The position numbers and the translations under genes were made by a program. A stretch of 64,000 bases of DNA from Terebella lapidaria (lineage: Eukaryota > Annelida > Polychaeta > Terebellida > Terebellidae). Positions within the stretch are counted from its first letter, which is position 1. Every line of letters begins with the position of its first letter. The stretch spans positions 868,001 to 932,000 of the forward strand of contig CASCJZ010000520.1 of the NCBI GenBank assembly GCA_949152475.1, read 5' to 3'. Below the pieces are notes generated by a model. The model was not told where the DNA came from. It saw only the letters and a list, made by a program, of their open reading frames with translations, and did no database searches. Positions 1-12,100 of this stretch are shown here, in pieces.

Positions 1-905
1 GTGGTCTGTGTCACTGTGTGGTCAGTGTAACTGTGTGGTCTGTGTAACTGTGTGCTGAGTGTAACTGTGTGGTCAGTGTAACTGTGTGGTCTGTGTGGTA
101 TGTGTAACTGTGTGGTCTGTGTAACTGTTTAATCTGTGTAACTGTGTGGTCTGTGTAACTGTGCAGTCTGTGTAACTCTGCGGTCTGTGTCACTGTGCGG
201 TCTGTGTCACTGTGTGGTCTGTGTCACTGTGTGGTCTGTGTCACTGTGTGGTCTGTGTCACTGTGTGGTCTGTGTAACTGTGCGGTCTGTGTAACTGTGC
301 AGTCAGTGTAACTGTGCGGTCTGTGTGACTGTGTGGTCTGTGTGACTGTGTGGTCTGTGTGACTGTGGTCTGTGTCACTGTGTGGTCTGTGTGGTCTGTG
401 TGATCTGTGTGACTGTGTGGTCTGTGTCACTGTGTGGTCTGTGTCACTGTGTGGTCTGTGTAACTGTGGTCAGTGTAACTGTGTGGTCTGTGTAACTGTG
501 TGGTCTGTTTGACTGTGGGATCTGTGTAACTGTGCGGTCTGTGTAACTGTGCGGTCTGTGTAACTGTGTGGTCTGTGTCACTGTGGTCTGTGTAACTGTG
601 TGGTCTGTGTGGTCTGTAACTGTGTGGTCTGTGTCACTGTGTGGTCTGTGTGACTGTGTGGTCTATGTAACTGTGTGGTCTGTGTAACTGTGTGGTCTGT
701 GTAGCTGTGGTCTCTGTAGCTGTGTGGTCTGTGTAACTGTGTGGTCTGTGTAACTGTGTGGTCAGTGTAACTGTGTGGTCTGTGTGGTCTGTGTAACTGT
801 GTGGTCTGTGTAACTGTGTGGTCTGTGTAACTGTGTGGTCTGTGTAGCTGTGGTCTCTGTAGCTGTGTGGTCTGTGTAACTGTGTGGTCTGTGTAACTGT
901 GTGGT
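1..905. repeat. 905-bp higher-order block, first copy (second at 6290-7194)
   Basis: This block matches 6290-7194 at a constant offset of 6289 bp, with no difference seen in the stretches I compared. Shared rare markers include GTGCTGAGTG near 52, TTTAAT at 128, CTCTGCGGTC near 178, GTGCAGTCAGTG near 298, CTGTTTGACTGTGGGATC near 505 and two paired TAGCTG modules near 701 and 853. The match stops near 905, where this copy continues with GGTATGTGTGAC and the other with GGTCTGTGTAAC. The window's left edge lies inside this block, so its true start is not visible. Confidence 0.85.
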
Positions 906-2482
906 ATGTGTGACTGTGTGGTCTGTGTCACTGTGTGGTCTGTGTGATGGTGTGGTCTGTGTAACTGTGTGGTATGTGTCCCTGTGTGGTCTGTGTAACT
1001 GTGTGGTCAGTGTAACTGTGTGCTCTGTGTAACTGTGTGGTCTGTGTAACTGTGTGGTCTGTGTCACTGTGTGGTCAGTGTAACTGTGTGGTCTGTGTAA
1101 CTGTGTGCTCAGTGTAACTGTGTGGTCAGTGCAACTGTGTGGTCTGTGTGGTATGTGTAACTGTGTGGTCTGTGTAACTGTTTAATCTGTGTAACTGTGT
1201 GGTCTGTGTAACTGTGCAGTCTGTGTAACTCTGCGGTCTGTGTCACTGTGCGGTCTGTGTCACTGTGTGGTCTGTGTAACTGTGTGGTCTGTGTAACTGT
1301 GTGGTCAGTGTAACTGTGTGGTCTGTGTAACTGTGGTCTGTGTGGTCTGTGTAACTGTGTGGTCTGTGGAACTGTGTGATCTGTGTAACTGTGTGGTCTG
1401 TGTAACTGTGTGGTCTGTGTAACTGTGGGGTCTGTGTGGTCTGTGTGACTGTGTGGTCTGTGTGACTGTGTGGTGTGTAACTGTGTGGTCTGTGTGACTG
1501 TGTGGTCAGTGTAACTGTGTGGTCTGTGTAACTGTGTGCTCTGTGTAACTGTGTGGTCTGTGTAACTGTGTGGTCTGTGTCACTGTGGTCTGTGTAACTG
1601 TGTGGTCTGTGTAACTGTGTGGTCTGTGTAACTGTGTGGTATGTGTGACTGTGTGGTCTGTGTAACTGTGTGGTCTGTGTGACTGTGTGGTCAGTGTCAC
1701 TGTGTGGACTGTGTGACTGTGTGGTCTGTGTCACTGTGTGGTCTGTGTAACTGTGTGGTCTGTGTAACTGTGTGGTCAGTGTAACTGTGTGGTCTGTGTA
1801 ACTGTGGTCTGTGTGGTCTGTGTAACTGTGTGGTCTGTGGAACTGTGTGATCTGTGTAACTGTGTGGTCTGTGTAACTGTGTGGTCTGTGTAACTGTGTG
1901 GTCTGTGTGACTGTGTGGTGTGTAACTGTGTGGTCTGTGTGACTGTGTGGTCAGTGTAACTGTGTGGTCTGTGTAACTGTGTGCTCTGTGTAACTGTGTG
2001 GTCTGTGTAACTGTGTGGTCTGTGTCACTGTGGTCTGTGTAACTGTGTGGTCTGTGTAACTGTGTGGTCTGTGTAACTGTGTGGTATGTGTGACTGTGTG
2101 GTCTGTGTAACTGTGTGGTCTGTGTGATGGTGTGGTCTGTGTAACTGTGTGGTATGTGTCCCTGTGTGGTCTGTGTAACTGTGTGGTCAGTGTAACTGTG
2201 TGCTCTGTGTAACTGTGTGGTCTGTGTAACTGTGTGGTCTGTGTCACTGTGTGGTCAGTGTAACTGTGTGGTCTGTGTAACTGTGTGCTCAGTGTAACTG
2301 TGTGGTCAGTGTAACTGTGTGGTCTGTGTGGTATGTGTAACTGTGTGGTCTGTGTAACTGTTTAATCTGTGTAACTGTGTGGTCTGTGTAACTGTGCAGT
2401 CTGTGTAACTCTGCGGTCTGTGTCACTGTGCGGTCTGTGTCACTGTGTGGTCTGTGTCACTGTGTGGTCTGTGTCACTGTGT
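906..2482. repeat. Higher-order segment related to 4962-6289 (offset 4056)
   Basis: Landmarks fall at a constant 4056-bp offset from the later copy: GATGGTGTGG at 946 and 5002, TTTAAT at 1181 and 5237, TTTAAT at 2361 and 6417. The stretches around 1243-1734 and 5299-5790 are the same, including GGTCTGTGGAACTG and the GGGG-bearing unit near 1427. Small private changes exist, for example CAGTGCAACTG near 1130. The 4056-bp offset is not a multiple of 17, because 15-bp and 9-bp variants lie within the interval. Confidence 0.8.
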
Positions 2483-3570
2483 GGTCTGTGTAACTGTGTG
2501 GTCTGTGTAACTGTGGGGTCTGTGTGGTCTGTGTGACTGTGTGGTCTGTGTGACTGTGTGGTGTGTAACTGTGTGGTCTGTGTGACTGTGTGGTCAGTGT
2601 AACTGTGTGGTCTGTGTAACTGTGTGCTCTGTGTAACTGTGTGGTCTGTGTAACTGTGTGGTCTGTGTCACTGTGGTCTGTGTAACTGTGTGGTCTGTGT
2701 AACTGTGTGGTCTGTGTAACTGTGTGGTATGTGTGACTGTGTGGTCTGTGTAACTGTGTGGTATGTGTGACTGTGTGGTCAGTGTCACTGTGTGGACTGT
2801 GTGACTGTGTGGTCTGTGTCACTGTGTGGTCTGTGTAACTGTGTGGTCTGTGTAACTGTGTGGTCAGTGTAACTGTGTGGTCTGTGTAACTGTGGTCTGT
2901 GTGGTCTGTGTAACTGTGTGGTCTGTGGAACTGTGTGATCTGTGTAACTGTGTGGTCTGTGTAACTGTGTGGTCTGTGTAACTGTGTGGTCTGTGTGACT
3001 GTGTGGTGTGTAACTGTGTGGTCTGTGTGACTGTGTGGTCAGTGTAACTGTGTGGTCTGTGTAACTGTGTGCTCTGTGTAACTGTGTGGTCTGTGTAACT
3101 GTGTGGTCTGTGTCACTGTGGTCTGTGTAACTGTGTGGTCTGTGTAACTGTGTGGTCTGTGTAACTGTGTGGTATGTGTGACTGTGTGGTCTGTGTAACT
3201 GTGTGGTCTGTGTGATGGTGTGGTCTGTGTAACTGTGTGGTATGTGTCCCTGTGTGGTCTGTGTAACTGTGTGGTCAGTGTAACTGTGTGCTCTGTGTAA
3301 CTGTGTGGTCTGTGTAACTGTGTGGTCTGTGTCACTGTGTGGTCAGTGTAACTGTGTGGTCTGTGTAACTGTGTGCTCAGTGTAACTGTGTGGTCAGTGT
3401 AACTGTGTGGTCTGTGTGGTATGTGTAACTGTGTGGTCTGTGTAACTGTTTAATCTGTGTAACTGTGTGGTCTGTGTAACTGTGCAGTCTGTGTAACTCT
3501 GCGGTCTGTGTCACTGTGCGGTCTGTGTCACTGTGTGGTCTGTGTCACTGTGTGGTCTGTGTCACTGTGT
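1395..3570. repeat. Two tandem copies of a 1088-bp higher-order unit (64 x 17 bp)
   Basis: Markers repeat at exactly 1088 bp: the GGGG-bearing unit at 1427 and 2515, TTTAAT at 2361 and 3449, and the GTGTCAC variants near 1732 and 2820. The junction lies near 2483. The left limit is near 1395, because GGTCTGTGGAACTG, upstream of copy 1, is missing upstream of copy 2. The match decays near 3570-3600, where the later copy enters TGCGG-bearing units. A period of exactly 64 x 17 suggests an exchange that kept unit register. This overlaps the 906-2482 block because the two duplications are nested. Confidence 0.8.
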
Positions 3571-4961
3571 GGTCTGTGTCACTGTGTGGTCTGTGTAACT
3601 GTGCGGTCTGTGTAACTGTGCAGTCAGTGTAACTGTGCGGTCTGTGTGACTGTGTGGTCTGTGTGACTGTGTGGTCTGTGTGACTGTGGTCTGTGTCACT
3701 GTGTGGTCTGTGTGGTCTGTGTGATCTGTGTGACTGTGTGGTCTGTGTGACTGTGGTCTGTGTGACTGTGTGGTCTGTGTCACTGTGTGGTCTGTGTGAT
3801 CTGTGTGACTGTGTGGTCTGTGTAACTGTGTGGTCTGTGTGACTGTGTGGTCTGTGTGACTGTGGTCTGTGTCACTGTGTGGTCTGTGTGGTCTGTGTGG
3901 TCTGTGTGACTGTGTGGTCTGTGTGACTGTGGTCTGTGTGACTGTGTGGTCTGTGTCACTGTGTGGTCTGTGTGATCTGTGTGACTGTGTGGTCTGTGTA
4001 ACTGTGTGGTCTGTGTGACTGTGTGATCTGTGTGACTGTGCGGTCTGTGTAACTGTGCGGTCTGTGTAACTGTGTGGTCTGTGTCACTGTGGTCTGTGTA
4101 ACTGTGTGGTCTGTGTGGTCTGTGTCACTGTGTGGTCTGTGTGACTTTGTGGTCTGTGTAACTGTGTGGTCTGTGTGACTGTGGTCTGTGTGACTGTGTG
4201 GTCTGTGTCACTGTGTGGTCTGTGTGACTGTGTGGTCTGTGTCACTGTGTGGTCTGTGTGATCTGTGTGACTGTGTGGTCTGTGTGACTGTGGTCTGTGT
4301 GACTGTGTGGTCTGTGTCACTGTGTGGTCTGTGTGATCTGTGTGACTGTGTGGTCTGTGTTACTGTGTGGTCAGTGTAATTGTGTGGTCTGTGTGACTGT
4401 GTGGTCTGTGTAACTGTGTGGTCTGTGTGACTGTGTGGTCAGTGTTACTGTGTGGTCTGTGTGACTGTGTGGTCTGTGTGACTGTGTGGTCAGTGTAACT
4501 GTGTGGTCTGTGTAACTGTGTGGTCTGTGTGACTGTGTGGTCAGTGTCACTGTGTGGACTGTGTGACTGTGTGGTCTGTGTCACTGTGTGGTCTGTGTAA
4601 CTGTGTGGTCTGTGTAACTGTGTGGTCAGTGTAACTGTGTGGTCTGTGTAACTGTGGTCTGTGTGGTCTGTGTAACTGTGTGGTCTGTGGAACTGTGTGA
4701 TCTGTGTAACTGTGTGGTCTGTGTAACTGTGTGGTCTGTGTAACTGTGGGGTCTGTGTGGTCTGTGTGACTGTGTGGTCTGTGTGACTGTGTGGTGTGTA
4801 ACTGTGTGGTCTGTGTGACTGTGTGGTCAGTGTAACTGTGTGGTCTGTGTAACTGTGTGCTCTGTGTAACTGTGTGGTCTGTGTAACTGTGTGGTCTGTG
4901 TCACTGTGGTCTGTGTAACTGTGTGGTCTGTGTAACTGTGTGGTCTGTGTAACTGTGTGGT
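3571..4961. repeat. Mixed 17-mer segment between 1.1-kb blocks
   Basis: No gene is present. The left part (about 3600-4320) is enriched in GTGTGACTG units, 15-bp units and 9-bp half-unit insertions (GGTCTGTGTGATCTG), with short local reiteration. The right part (about 4360-4961) carries GTGTTACTG, GTGTAATTG and GTGTGGACTG variants shared with segments near 11.0, 17.9, 29.95, 33.2 and 39.4 kb. From about 4780 the sequence is a copy of the stretch starting near 2990, at an offset of 1788 bp (TTTAAT at 3449 and 5237). Confidence 0.75.
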
Positions 4962-6289
4962 ATGTGTGACTGTGTGGTCTGTGTAACTGTGTGGTCTGTG
5001 TGATGGTGTGGTCTGTGTAACTGTGTGGTATGTGTCCCTGTGTGGTCTGTGTAACTGTGTGGTCAGTGTAACTGTGTGCTCTGTGTAACTGTGTGGTCTG
5101 TGTAACTGTGTGGTCTGTGTCACTGTGTGGTCAGTGTAACTGTGTGGTCTGTGTAACTGTGTGCTCAGTGTAACTGTGTGGTCAGTGTAACTGTGTGGTC
5201 TGTGTGGTATGTGTAACTGTGTGGTCTGTGTAACTGTTTAATCTGTGTAACTGTGTGGTCTGTGTAACTGTGCAGTCTGTGTAACTCTGCGGTCTGTGTC
5301 ACTGTGCGGTCTGTGTCACTGTGTGGTCTGTGTAACTGTGTGGTCTGTGTAACTGTGTGGTCAGTGTAACTGTGTGGTCTGTGTAACTGTGGTCTGTGTG
5401 GTCTGTGTAACTGTGTGGTCTGTGGAACTGTGTGATCTGTGTAACTGTGTGGTCTGTGTAACTGTGTGGTCTGTGTAACTGTGGGGTCTGTGTGGTCTGT
5501 GTGACTGTGTGGTCTGTGTGACTGTGTGGTGTGTAACTGTGTGGTCTGTGTGACTGTGTGGTCAGTGTAACTGTGTGGTCTGTGTAACTGTGTGCTCTGT
5601 GTAACTGTGTGGTCTGTGTAACTGTGTGGTCTGTGTCACTGTGGTCTGTGTAACTGTGTGGTCTGTGTAACTGTGTGGTCTGTGTAACTGTGTGGTATGT
5701 GTGACTGTGTGGTCTGTGTAACTGTGTGGTCTGTGTGACTGTGTGGTCAGTGTCACTGTGTGGACTGTGTGACTGTGTGGTCTGTGTCACTGTGTGGTCT
5801 GTGTAACTGTGTGGTCTGTGTAACTGTGTGGTCAGTGTAACTGTGTGGTCTGTGTAACTGTGGTCTGTGTGGTCTGTGTAACTGTGTGGTCTGTGGAACT
5901 GTGTGATCTGTGTAACTGTGTGGTCTGTGTAACTGTGTGGTCTGTGTAACTGTGTGGTCTGTGTGACTGTGTGGTGTGTAACTGTGTGGTCTGTGTGACT
6001 GTGTGGTCAGTGTAACTGTGTGGTCTGTGTAACTGTGTGCTCTGTGTAACTGTGTGGTCTGTGTAACTGTGTGGTCTGTGTCACTGTGGTCTGTGTAACT
6101 GTGTGGTCTGTGTAACTGTGTGGTCTGTGTAACTGTGTGGTATGTGTGACTGTGTGGTCTGTGTAACTGTGTGGTCTGTGTGATGGTGTGGTCTGTGTAA
6201 CTGTGTGGTATGTGTCCCTGTGTGGTCTGTGTAACTGTGTGGTCAGTGTAACTGTGTGCTCTGTGTAACTGTGTGGTCTGTGTAACTGT
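4962..6289. repeat. Second copy of the 0.9-2.2 kb higher-order segment
   Basis: Offset is 4056 bp from 906-2233. It carries the same order of landmarks: GATGGTGTGG at 5002, GGTATGTGTCCCTG near 5028, GTGCTCAGTG, TTTAAT at 5237, CTCTGCGG, GGTCTGTGGAAC, the GGGG-bearing unit and GGACTGTGTGAC. It ends where the copy of the window's first 905 bp begins at 6290. Confidence 0.78.
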
Positions 6290-7194
6290 GTGGTCTGTGT
6301 CACTGTGTGGTCAGTGTAACTGTGTGGTCTGTGTAACTGTGTGCTGAGTGTAACTGTGTGGTCAGTGTAACTGTGTGGTCTGTGTGGTATGTGTAACTGT
6401 GTGGTCTGTGTAACTGTTTAATCTGTGTAACTGTGTGGTCTGTGTAACTGTGCAGTCTGTGTAACTCTGCGGTCTGTGTCACTGTGCGGTCTGTGTCACT
6501 GTGTGGTCTGTGTCACTGTGTGGTCTGTGTCACTGTGTGGTCTGTGTCACTGTGTGGTCTGTGTAACTGTGCGGTCTGTGTAACTGTGCAGTCAGTGTAA
6601 CTGTGCGGTCTGTGTGACTGTGTGGTCTGTGTGACTGTGTGGTCTGTGTGACTGTGGTCTGTGTCACTGTGTGGTCTGTGTGGTCTGTGTGATCTGTGTG
6701 ACTGTGTGGTCTGTGTCACTGTGTGGTCTGTGTCACTGTGTGGTCTGTGTAACTGTGGTCAGTGTAACTGTGTGGTCTGTGTAACTGTGTGGTCTGTTTG
6801 ACTGTGGGATCTGTGTAACTGTGCGGTCTGTGTAACTGTGCGGTCTGTGTAACTGTGTGGTCTGTGTCACTGTGGTCTGTGTAACTGTGTGGTCTGTGTG
6901 GTCTGTAACTGTGTGGTCTGTGTCACTGTGTGGTCTGTGTGACTGTGTGGTCTATGTAACTGTGTGGTCTGTGTAACTGTGTGGTCTGTGTAGCTGTGGT
7001 CTCTGTAGCTGTGTGGTCTGTGTAACTGTGTGGTCTGTGTAACTGTGTGGTCAGTGTAACTGTGTGGTCTGTGTGGTCTGTGTAACTGTGTGGTCTGTGT
7101 AACTGTGTGGTCTGTGTAACTGTGTGGTCTGTGTAGCTGTGGTCTCTGTAGCTGTGTGGTCTGTGTAACTGTGTGGTCTGTGTAACTGTGTGGT
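6290..7194. repeat. 905-bp higher-order block, second copy
   Basis: This is the copy of 1-905 at offset 6289, with the same marker series: GTGCTGAGTG near 6341, TTTAAT at 6417, GTGGGATCTG near 6803 and paired TAGCTG modules near 6990 and 7142. Because the first copy is cut by the window edge, this copy shows the left junction: it follows GTGTGCTCTGTGTAAC units of the preceding 1.1-kb block. Confidence 0.85.
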
Positions 7195-10100
7195 CTGTGT
7201 AACTGTGTGGTCAGTGTAACTGTGTGCTCTGTGTAATTGTGTGGTCTGTGTAACTGTGTGGTCTGTGTCACTGTGTGGTCAGTGTAACTGTGTGGTCTGT
7301 GTAACTGTGTGGTCAGTGTAACTGTGTGGTCAGTGTAACTGTGTGGTCTGTGTGGTATGTGTAACTGTGTGGTCTGTGTAACTGTTTAATCTGTGTAACT
7401 GTGTGGTCTGTGTCACTGTGTGGTCTGTGTGACTGTGTGGTCTGTGTGACTGTGTGTTCTGTGTAACTGTGTGGTCTGTGTGACTGTGTGGTCTGTGTAA
7501 CTGTGTGGTCTGTGTAACTGTGTGGTCTGTGTAGCTGTGGTCTCTGTAGCTGTGTGGTCTGTGTAACTGTGTGATCTGTGTGACTGTGTGGTCTGTTTCA
7601 CTGTGTGATCTGTGTAACTGTGTGGTCTGTGTAACTGTGTGGTCTGTGTGGTCATTGTAACTGTGTGGTCTGTGTGACTGTGTCGTCTGTGTAACTGTGT
7701 AGTCTGTGTCACTGTGTGGTCTGTGTCACTGTGTGGTCTGTGTCACTGTGTGGTCAGTGTAACTGTGTGGTCTGTGTAACTGTGTGGTCTGTGTGACTGT
7801 GTGGTCAGTGTCACTGTGTGGACTGTGTGACTGTGTGGTCTGTGTCACTGTGTGATCTGTGTAACTGTGTGGTCTGTGTAACTGTGTGGTCAGTGTAACT
7901 GTGTGGTCTGTGTAACTGTGGTCTGTGTGGTATGTGTAACTGTGTGGTCTGTGTAACTGTTTAATCTGTGTAACTGTGTGGTCTGTGTAACTGTGCGGTC
8001 TGTGTCACTGTGCGGTCTGTGTCACTGTGTGGTCTGTGTCACTGTGTGGTCTGTGTCACTGTGTGGTCTGTGTAACTGTGTGGTCTGTGTAACTGTGCGG
8101 TCTGTGTAACTGTGTGGTCTGTGTCACTGTGGTCTGTGTAACTGTGTGGTCTGTGTGGTCTGTGTAACTGTGGTCAGTGTAACTGTGTGGTCTGTGTAAC
8201 TGTGTGGTCTGTGTGACTGTGTGATCTGTGTAACTGTGCGGTCTGTGTAACTGTGTGGTCTGTGTCACTGTGGTCTGTGTAACTGTGTGGTCTGTGTAAC
8301 TGTGGTCTCTGTAGCTGTGTGGTCTGTGTGACTGTGTGGTCTGTGTAACTGTGTGGTCTGTGTAACTGTGTGGTCTGTGTAACTGTGGTCTCTGTAGCTG
8401 TGTGGTCAGTGTAACTGTGTGGTCAGTGTAACTGTGTGGTCTGTGTAACTGTGTGGTCTGTGTAACTGTGTGGTCTGTGTAACTGTGTGGTATGTGTCCC
8501 TGTGTGGTCTGTGTAACTGTGTGGTCAGTGTAACTGTGTGGTCTGTGTAACTGTGGTCTGTGTGGTCTGTGTAACTGTGTGATCTGTGTAACTGTGTGGT
8601 CTGTGTGACTGTGTGGTCTGTTTGGTTTGTGTGGTCTGTGTAACTGTGTGGTCTGTGTAACTGTGTGGTCTGTGTAATTGTGTGGTCTGTGTCACTGTGG
8701 TCTGTGTAACTGTGTGGTCTGTGTGGTCTGTAACTGTGTGGTCTGTGTCACTGTGTGGTCTGTGTCACTGTGTGGTCTGTGTAACTGTGTGGTCTGTGTG
8801 GTCTGTGTAACTGTGGTCAGTGTAACTGTGTGGTCTGTGTAACTGTGTGGTCTGTGTGGTCTGTGTAACTGTGGTCAGTGTAACTGTGTGGTCTGTGTAA
8901 CTGTGTGGTCTGTGTGACTGTGTGGTCTGTGTCACTGTTTGGTCTGTGTCACTGTGTGGTCTGTGTAACTGTGTAATCTGTGTAACTGTGTGCTCTGTGT
9001 GACTGTGTGGTCTGTGTAACTGTGTGCTCTGTGTAACTGTGTGGTCTGTGTAACTGTGTGATCTGTGTCACTGTGGTCTGTGTAACTGTGTGGTCTGTGT
9101 AACTGTGTGGTATGTGTGGCTGTGTGGTCTGTGTAACTGTGTGGTCTGTGTGATGGGGTGGTCTGTGTCACTGTGTGATCTGTGTAACTGTGTGGTCTGT
9201 GTGACTGTGTGGTCTGTTTGGTTTGTGTGGTCTGTGTAACTGTGTGGTCTGTGTAACTGTGTGGTCTGTGTAACTGTGTGGTCTGTGTAATTGTGTGGTC
9301 TGTGTCACTGTGGTCTGTGTAACTGTGTGGTCTGTGTGGTCTGTAACTGTGTGGTCTGTGTCACTGTGTGGTCTGTGTGACTGTGTGGTCTGTGTAACTG
9401 TGTGGTCTGTGTGGTCTGTGTAACTGTGGTCAGTGTAACTGTGTGGTCTGTGTAACTGTGTGGTCTGTGTGACTGTGTGATCTGTGTGACTGTGCGGTCT
9501 GTGTCACTGTGCGGTCTGTGTAACTGTGTGGTCTGTGTCACTGTGGTCTGTGTAACTGTGTGGTCTGTGTGGTCTGTGTCACTGTGTGGTCTGTGTGACT
9601 GTGTGGTCTGTGTAACTGTGTGGTCTGTGTGGTCTGTGTGATCTGTGTGACTGTGTGGTCTGTGTGACTGTGTGGTCTGTTTAACTGTGTGGTCTGTGTG
9701 GTCTGTGTAACTGTGTGGTCTGTGTAACTGTGGTCCGTGTAACTGTGTGGTCTGTGTCAGTGTGTGGTCTGTGTCACTGTGTGGTCTGTGTAACTGTGTG
9801 GTCTGTGTGACTGTGTGGTTTGTGTCACTGTGTTCTGTGTAACTGTGTGGTTTGTGTGGTCTGTGTAACTGTGTGGTCTGTGTAACTGTGGTCTGTGGCA
9901 CTGTGTGGTCTGTGTCACTGTGTGGTCTGTGTAACTGTGTGGTCTGTGTGACTGTGTGGTCTGTGTAACTGTGTGGTCTGTGTAACTGTGTAATCTGTGT
10001 AACTGTGTGGTCTGTGTGACTGTGTGGTCTGTGTGACTGTGTGCTCTGTGTGACTGTGAGGTCTGTGTTACTGTGTGGTCAGTGTAACTGTGTGGTCTCT

Positions 10101-12100
10101 GTGAATGTGGTCTGTGTGACTGTGTGGTCTGTGTAACTGTGTGGTCAGTGTCACTGTGTGGTCTGTGTAACTGTGTGGTCTGTGTAACTGTGTGGTCTGT
10201 GTAACTGTGAGGTCTGTGTAACTGTGTGGTGTGTGTGACTGTGTGGTCTATGTAACTGTGTGGTCAGTGTAACTGTGTGGTCTGTGTAACTGTGTGGTTT
10301 GTGTGACTGTGTGGTCTATGTAACTGTGTGGTCTGTGTAACTGTGTTGTCAGTGTAACTGTGTGGTCAGTGTAACTGTGTGGTCTGTGTGGTATGTGTAA
10401 CTGTGTGGTCTGTGTAACTGTTTAATCTGTGTAACTGTGTGGTCTGTGTAACTGTGCGGTCTGTGTCACTGTGCGGTCTGTGTCACTGTGTGGTCTGTGT
10501 CACTGTGTGGTCTGTGTCACTGTGTGGTCTGTGTAACTGTGCGGTCTGTGTAACTGTGCGGTCTGTGTAACTGTGCGGTCTGTGTGACTGTGCGGTCTGT
10601 GTGACTGTGTGGTCTGTGTGACTGTGTGGTCTGTGTGACTGTGGTCTGTGTGACTGTGTGGTCTGTGTCACTGTGTGGTCTGTGTGATCTGTGTGACTGT
10701 GTGGTCTGTGTGACTGTGTGGTCTGTGTAGCTGTGTGGTCTGTGTGGTCTGTGTAACTGTGTGGTCTGTGTAACTGTGGTCTGTGTAACTGTGGTCTGTG
10801 TGGTCTGTGTAACTGTGTGGTCTGTGTAACTGTGTGGTCTGTGTAACTGTGTGATCTGTGTAACTATGTGGTCTGTGTAACTGTGTGGGCAGTGTAACTG
10901 TGTGGTCTATGTGGTCTGTGTGACTGTGTGGTTTGTGTAACTGTGTGGTCTGTGTGACTGTGTGGTCTGTGTTACTGTGTGGTCAGTGTAATTGTGTGGT
11001 CTGTGTGACTGTGTGGTCTGTGTAACTGTGTGGTCTGTGTGACTGTGTGGTCAGTGTTACTGTGTGGTCTGTGTGACTGTGAGGTCTGTGTGACTGTGTG
11101 GTCAGTGTAACTGTGTGGTCTGTGTAACTGTGTGGTCTGTGTGACTGTGTGGTCAGTGTCACTGTGTGGACTGTGTGACTGTGTGGTCTGTGTCACTGTG
11201 TGGTCTGTGTAACTGTGTGGTCTGTGTAACTGTGTGGTCAGTGTAACTGTGTGGTCTGTGTAACTGTGGTCTGTGTGGTCTGTGTAACTGTGTGGTCTGT
11301 GGAACTGTGTGATCTGTGTAACTGTGTGGTCTGTGTAACTGTGTGGTCTGTGTAACTGTGGGGTCTGTGTGGTCTGTGTGACTGTGTGGTCTGTGTCACT
11401 GTGTGGTGTGTAACTGTGTGGTCTGTGTGACTGTGTGGTCAGTGTAACTGTGTGGTCTGTGTAACTGTGTGCTCTGTGTAACTGTGTGGTCTGTGTAACT
11501 GTGTGGTCTGTGTCACTGTGGTCTGTGTAACTGTGTGGTCTGTGTAACTGTGTGGTATGTGTGACTGTGTGGTCTGTGTAACTGTGTGGTCTGTGTGATG
11601 GTGTGGTCTGTGTAACTGTGTGGTATGTGTCCCTGTGTGGTCTGTGTAACTGTGTGGTCAGTGTAACTGTGTGCTCTGTGTAACTGTGTGGTCTGTGTAA
11701 CTGTGTGGTCTGTGTCACTGTGTGGTCAGTGTAACTGTGTGGTCTGTGTAACTGTGTGCTCAGTGTAACTGTGTGGTCAGTGTAACTGTGTGGTCTGTGT
11801 GGTATGTGTAACTGTGTGGTCTGTGTAACTGTTTAATCTGTGTAACTGTGTGGTCTGTGTAACTGTGCAGTCTGTGTAACTCTGCGGTCTGTGTCACTGT
11901 GCGGTCTGTGTCACTGTGTGGTCTGTGTCACTGTGTGGTCTGTGTCACTGTGTGGTCTGTGTCACTGTGTGGTCTGTGTAACTGTGCGGTCTGTGTAACT
12001 GTGCAGTCTGTGTAACTGTGCGGTCTGTGTGACTGTGTGGTCTGTGTGACTGTGTGGTCTGTGTGACTGTGGTCTGTGTGACTGTGTGGTCTGTGTGATC
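7195..12100. repeat. ~6.9-kb higher-order repeat, copy A (partial)
   Basis: This is collinear with about 13.7-19.0 kb. TTTAAT at 7385 pairs with 13906 (offset 6521), GATGGGGTGG at 9152 with 16116 (6964), TTTAAT at 10421 with 17385 (6964) and TTTAAT at 11832 with 18736 (6904). The step in offset from about 6504 to 6964 reflects extra sequence in copy B near 14.7-15.2 kb. Rare shared variants include CTGTTTGGTTTGTG near 8620 and 9212, GGTCCGTG near 9733, GTGTTCTG near 9832, GGTCTCTGTGAATG near 10094 and GTGTTGTCAGTG near 10344. The longest minus-strand open frame in the window (10972-11718) lies here and is judged non-coding. Confidence 0.75.

Noticed and set aside
699-725. Paired TAGCTG module as a protein-binding or recombination site
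   Set aside because: The module (two TAGCTG about 15 bp apart around GTGGTCTC) recurs in many blocks, but always at block-equivalent positions, so shared descent explains it. No independent evidence of function.
10972-11718. Longest minus-strand open frame (248 codons), and the many similar 60-200-codon frames
   Set aside because: They consist only of the 17-residue repeat cycle, start at GTG arising from CAC in GTGTCAC units, and exist because the consensus lacks minus-strand stops. There is no ATG start, domain, codon bias or unique sequence.
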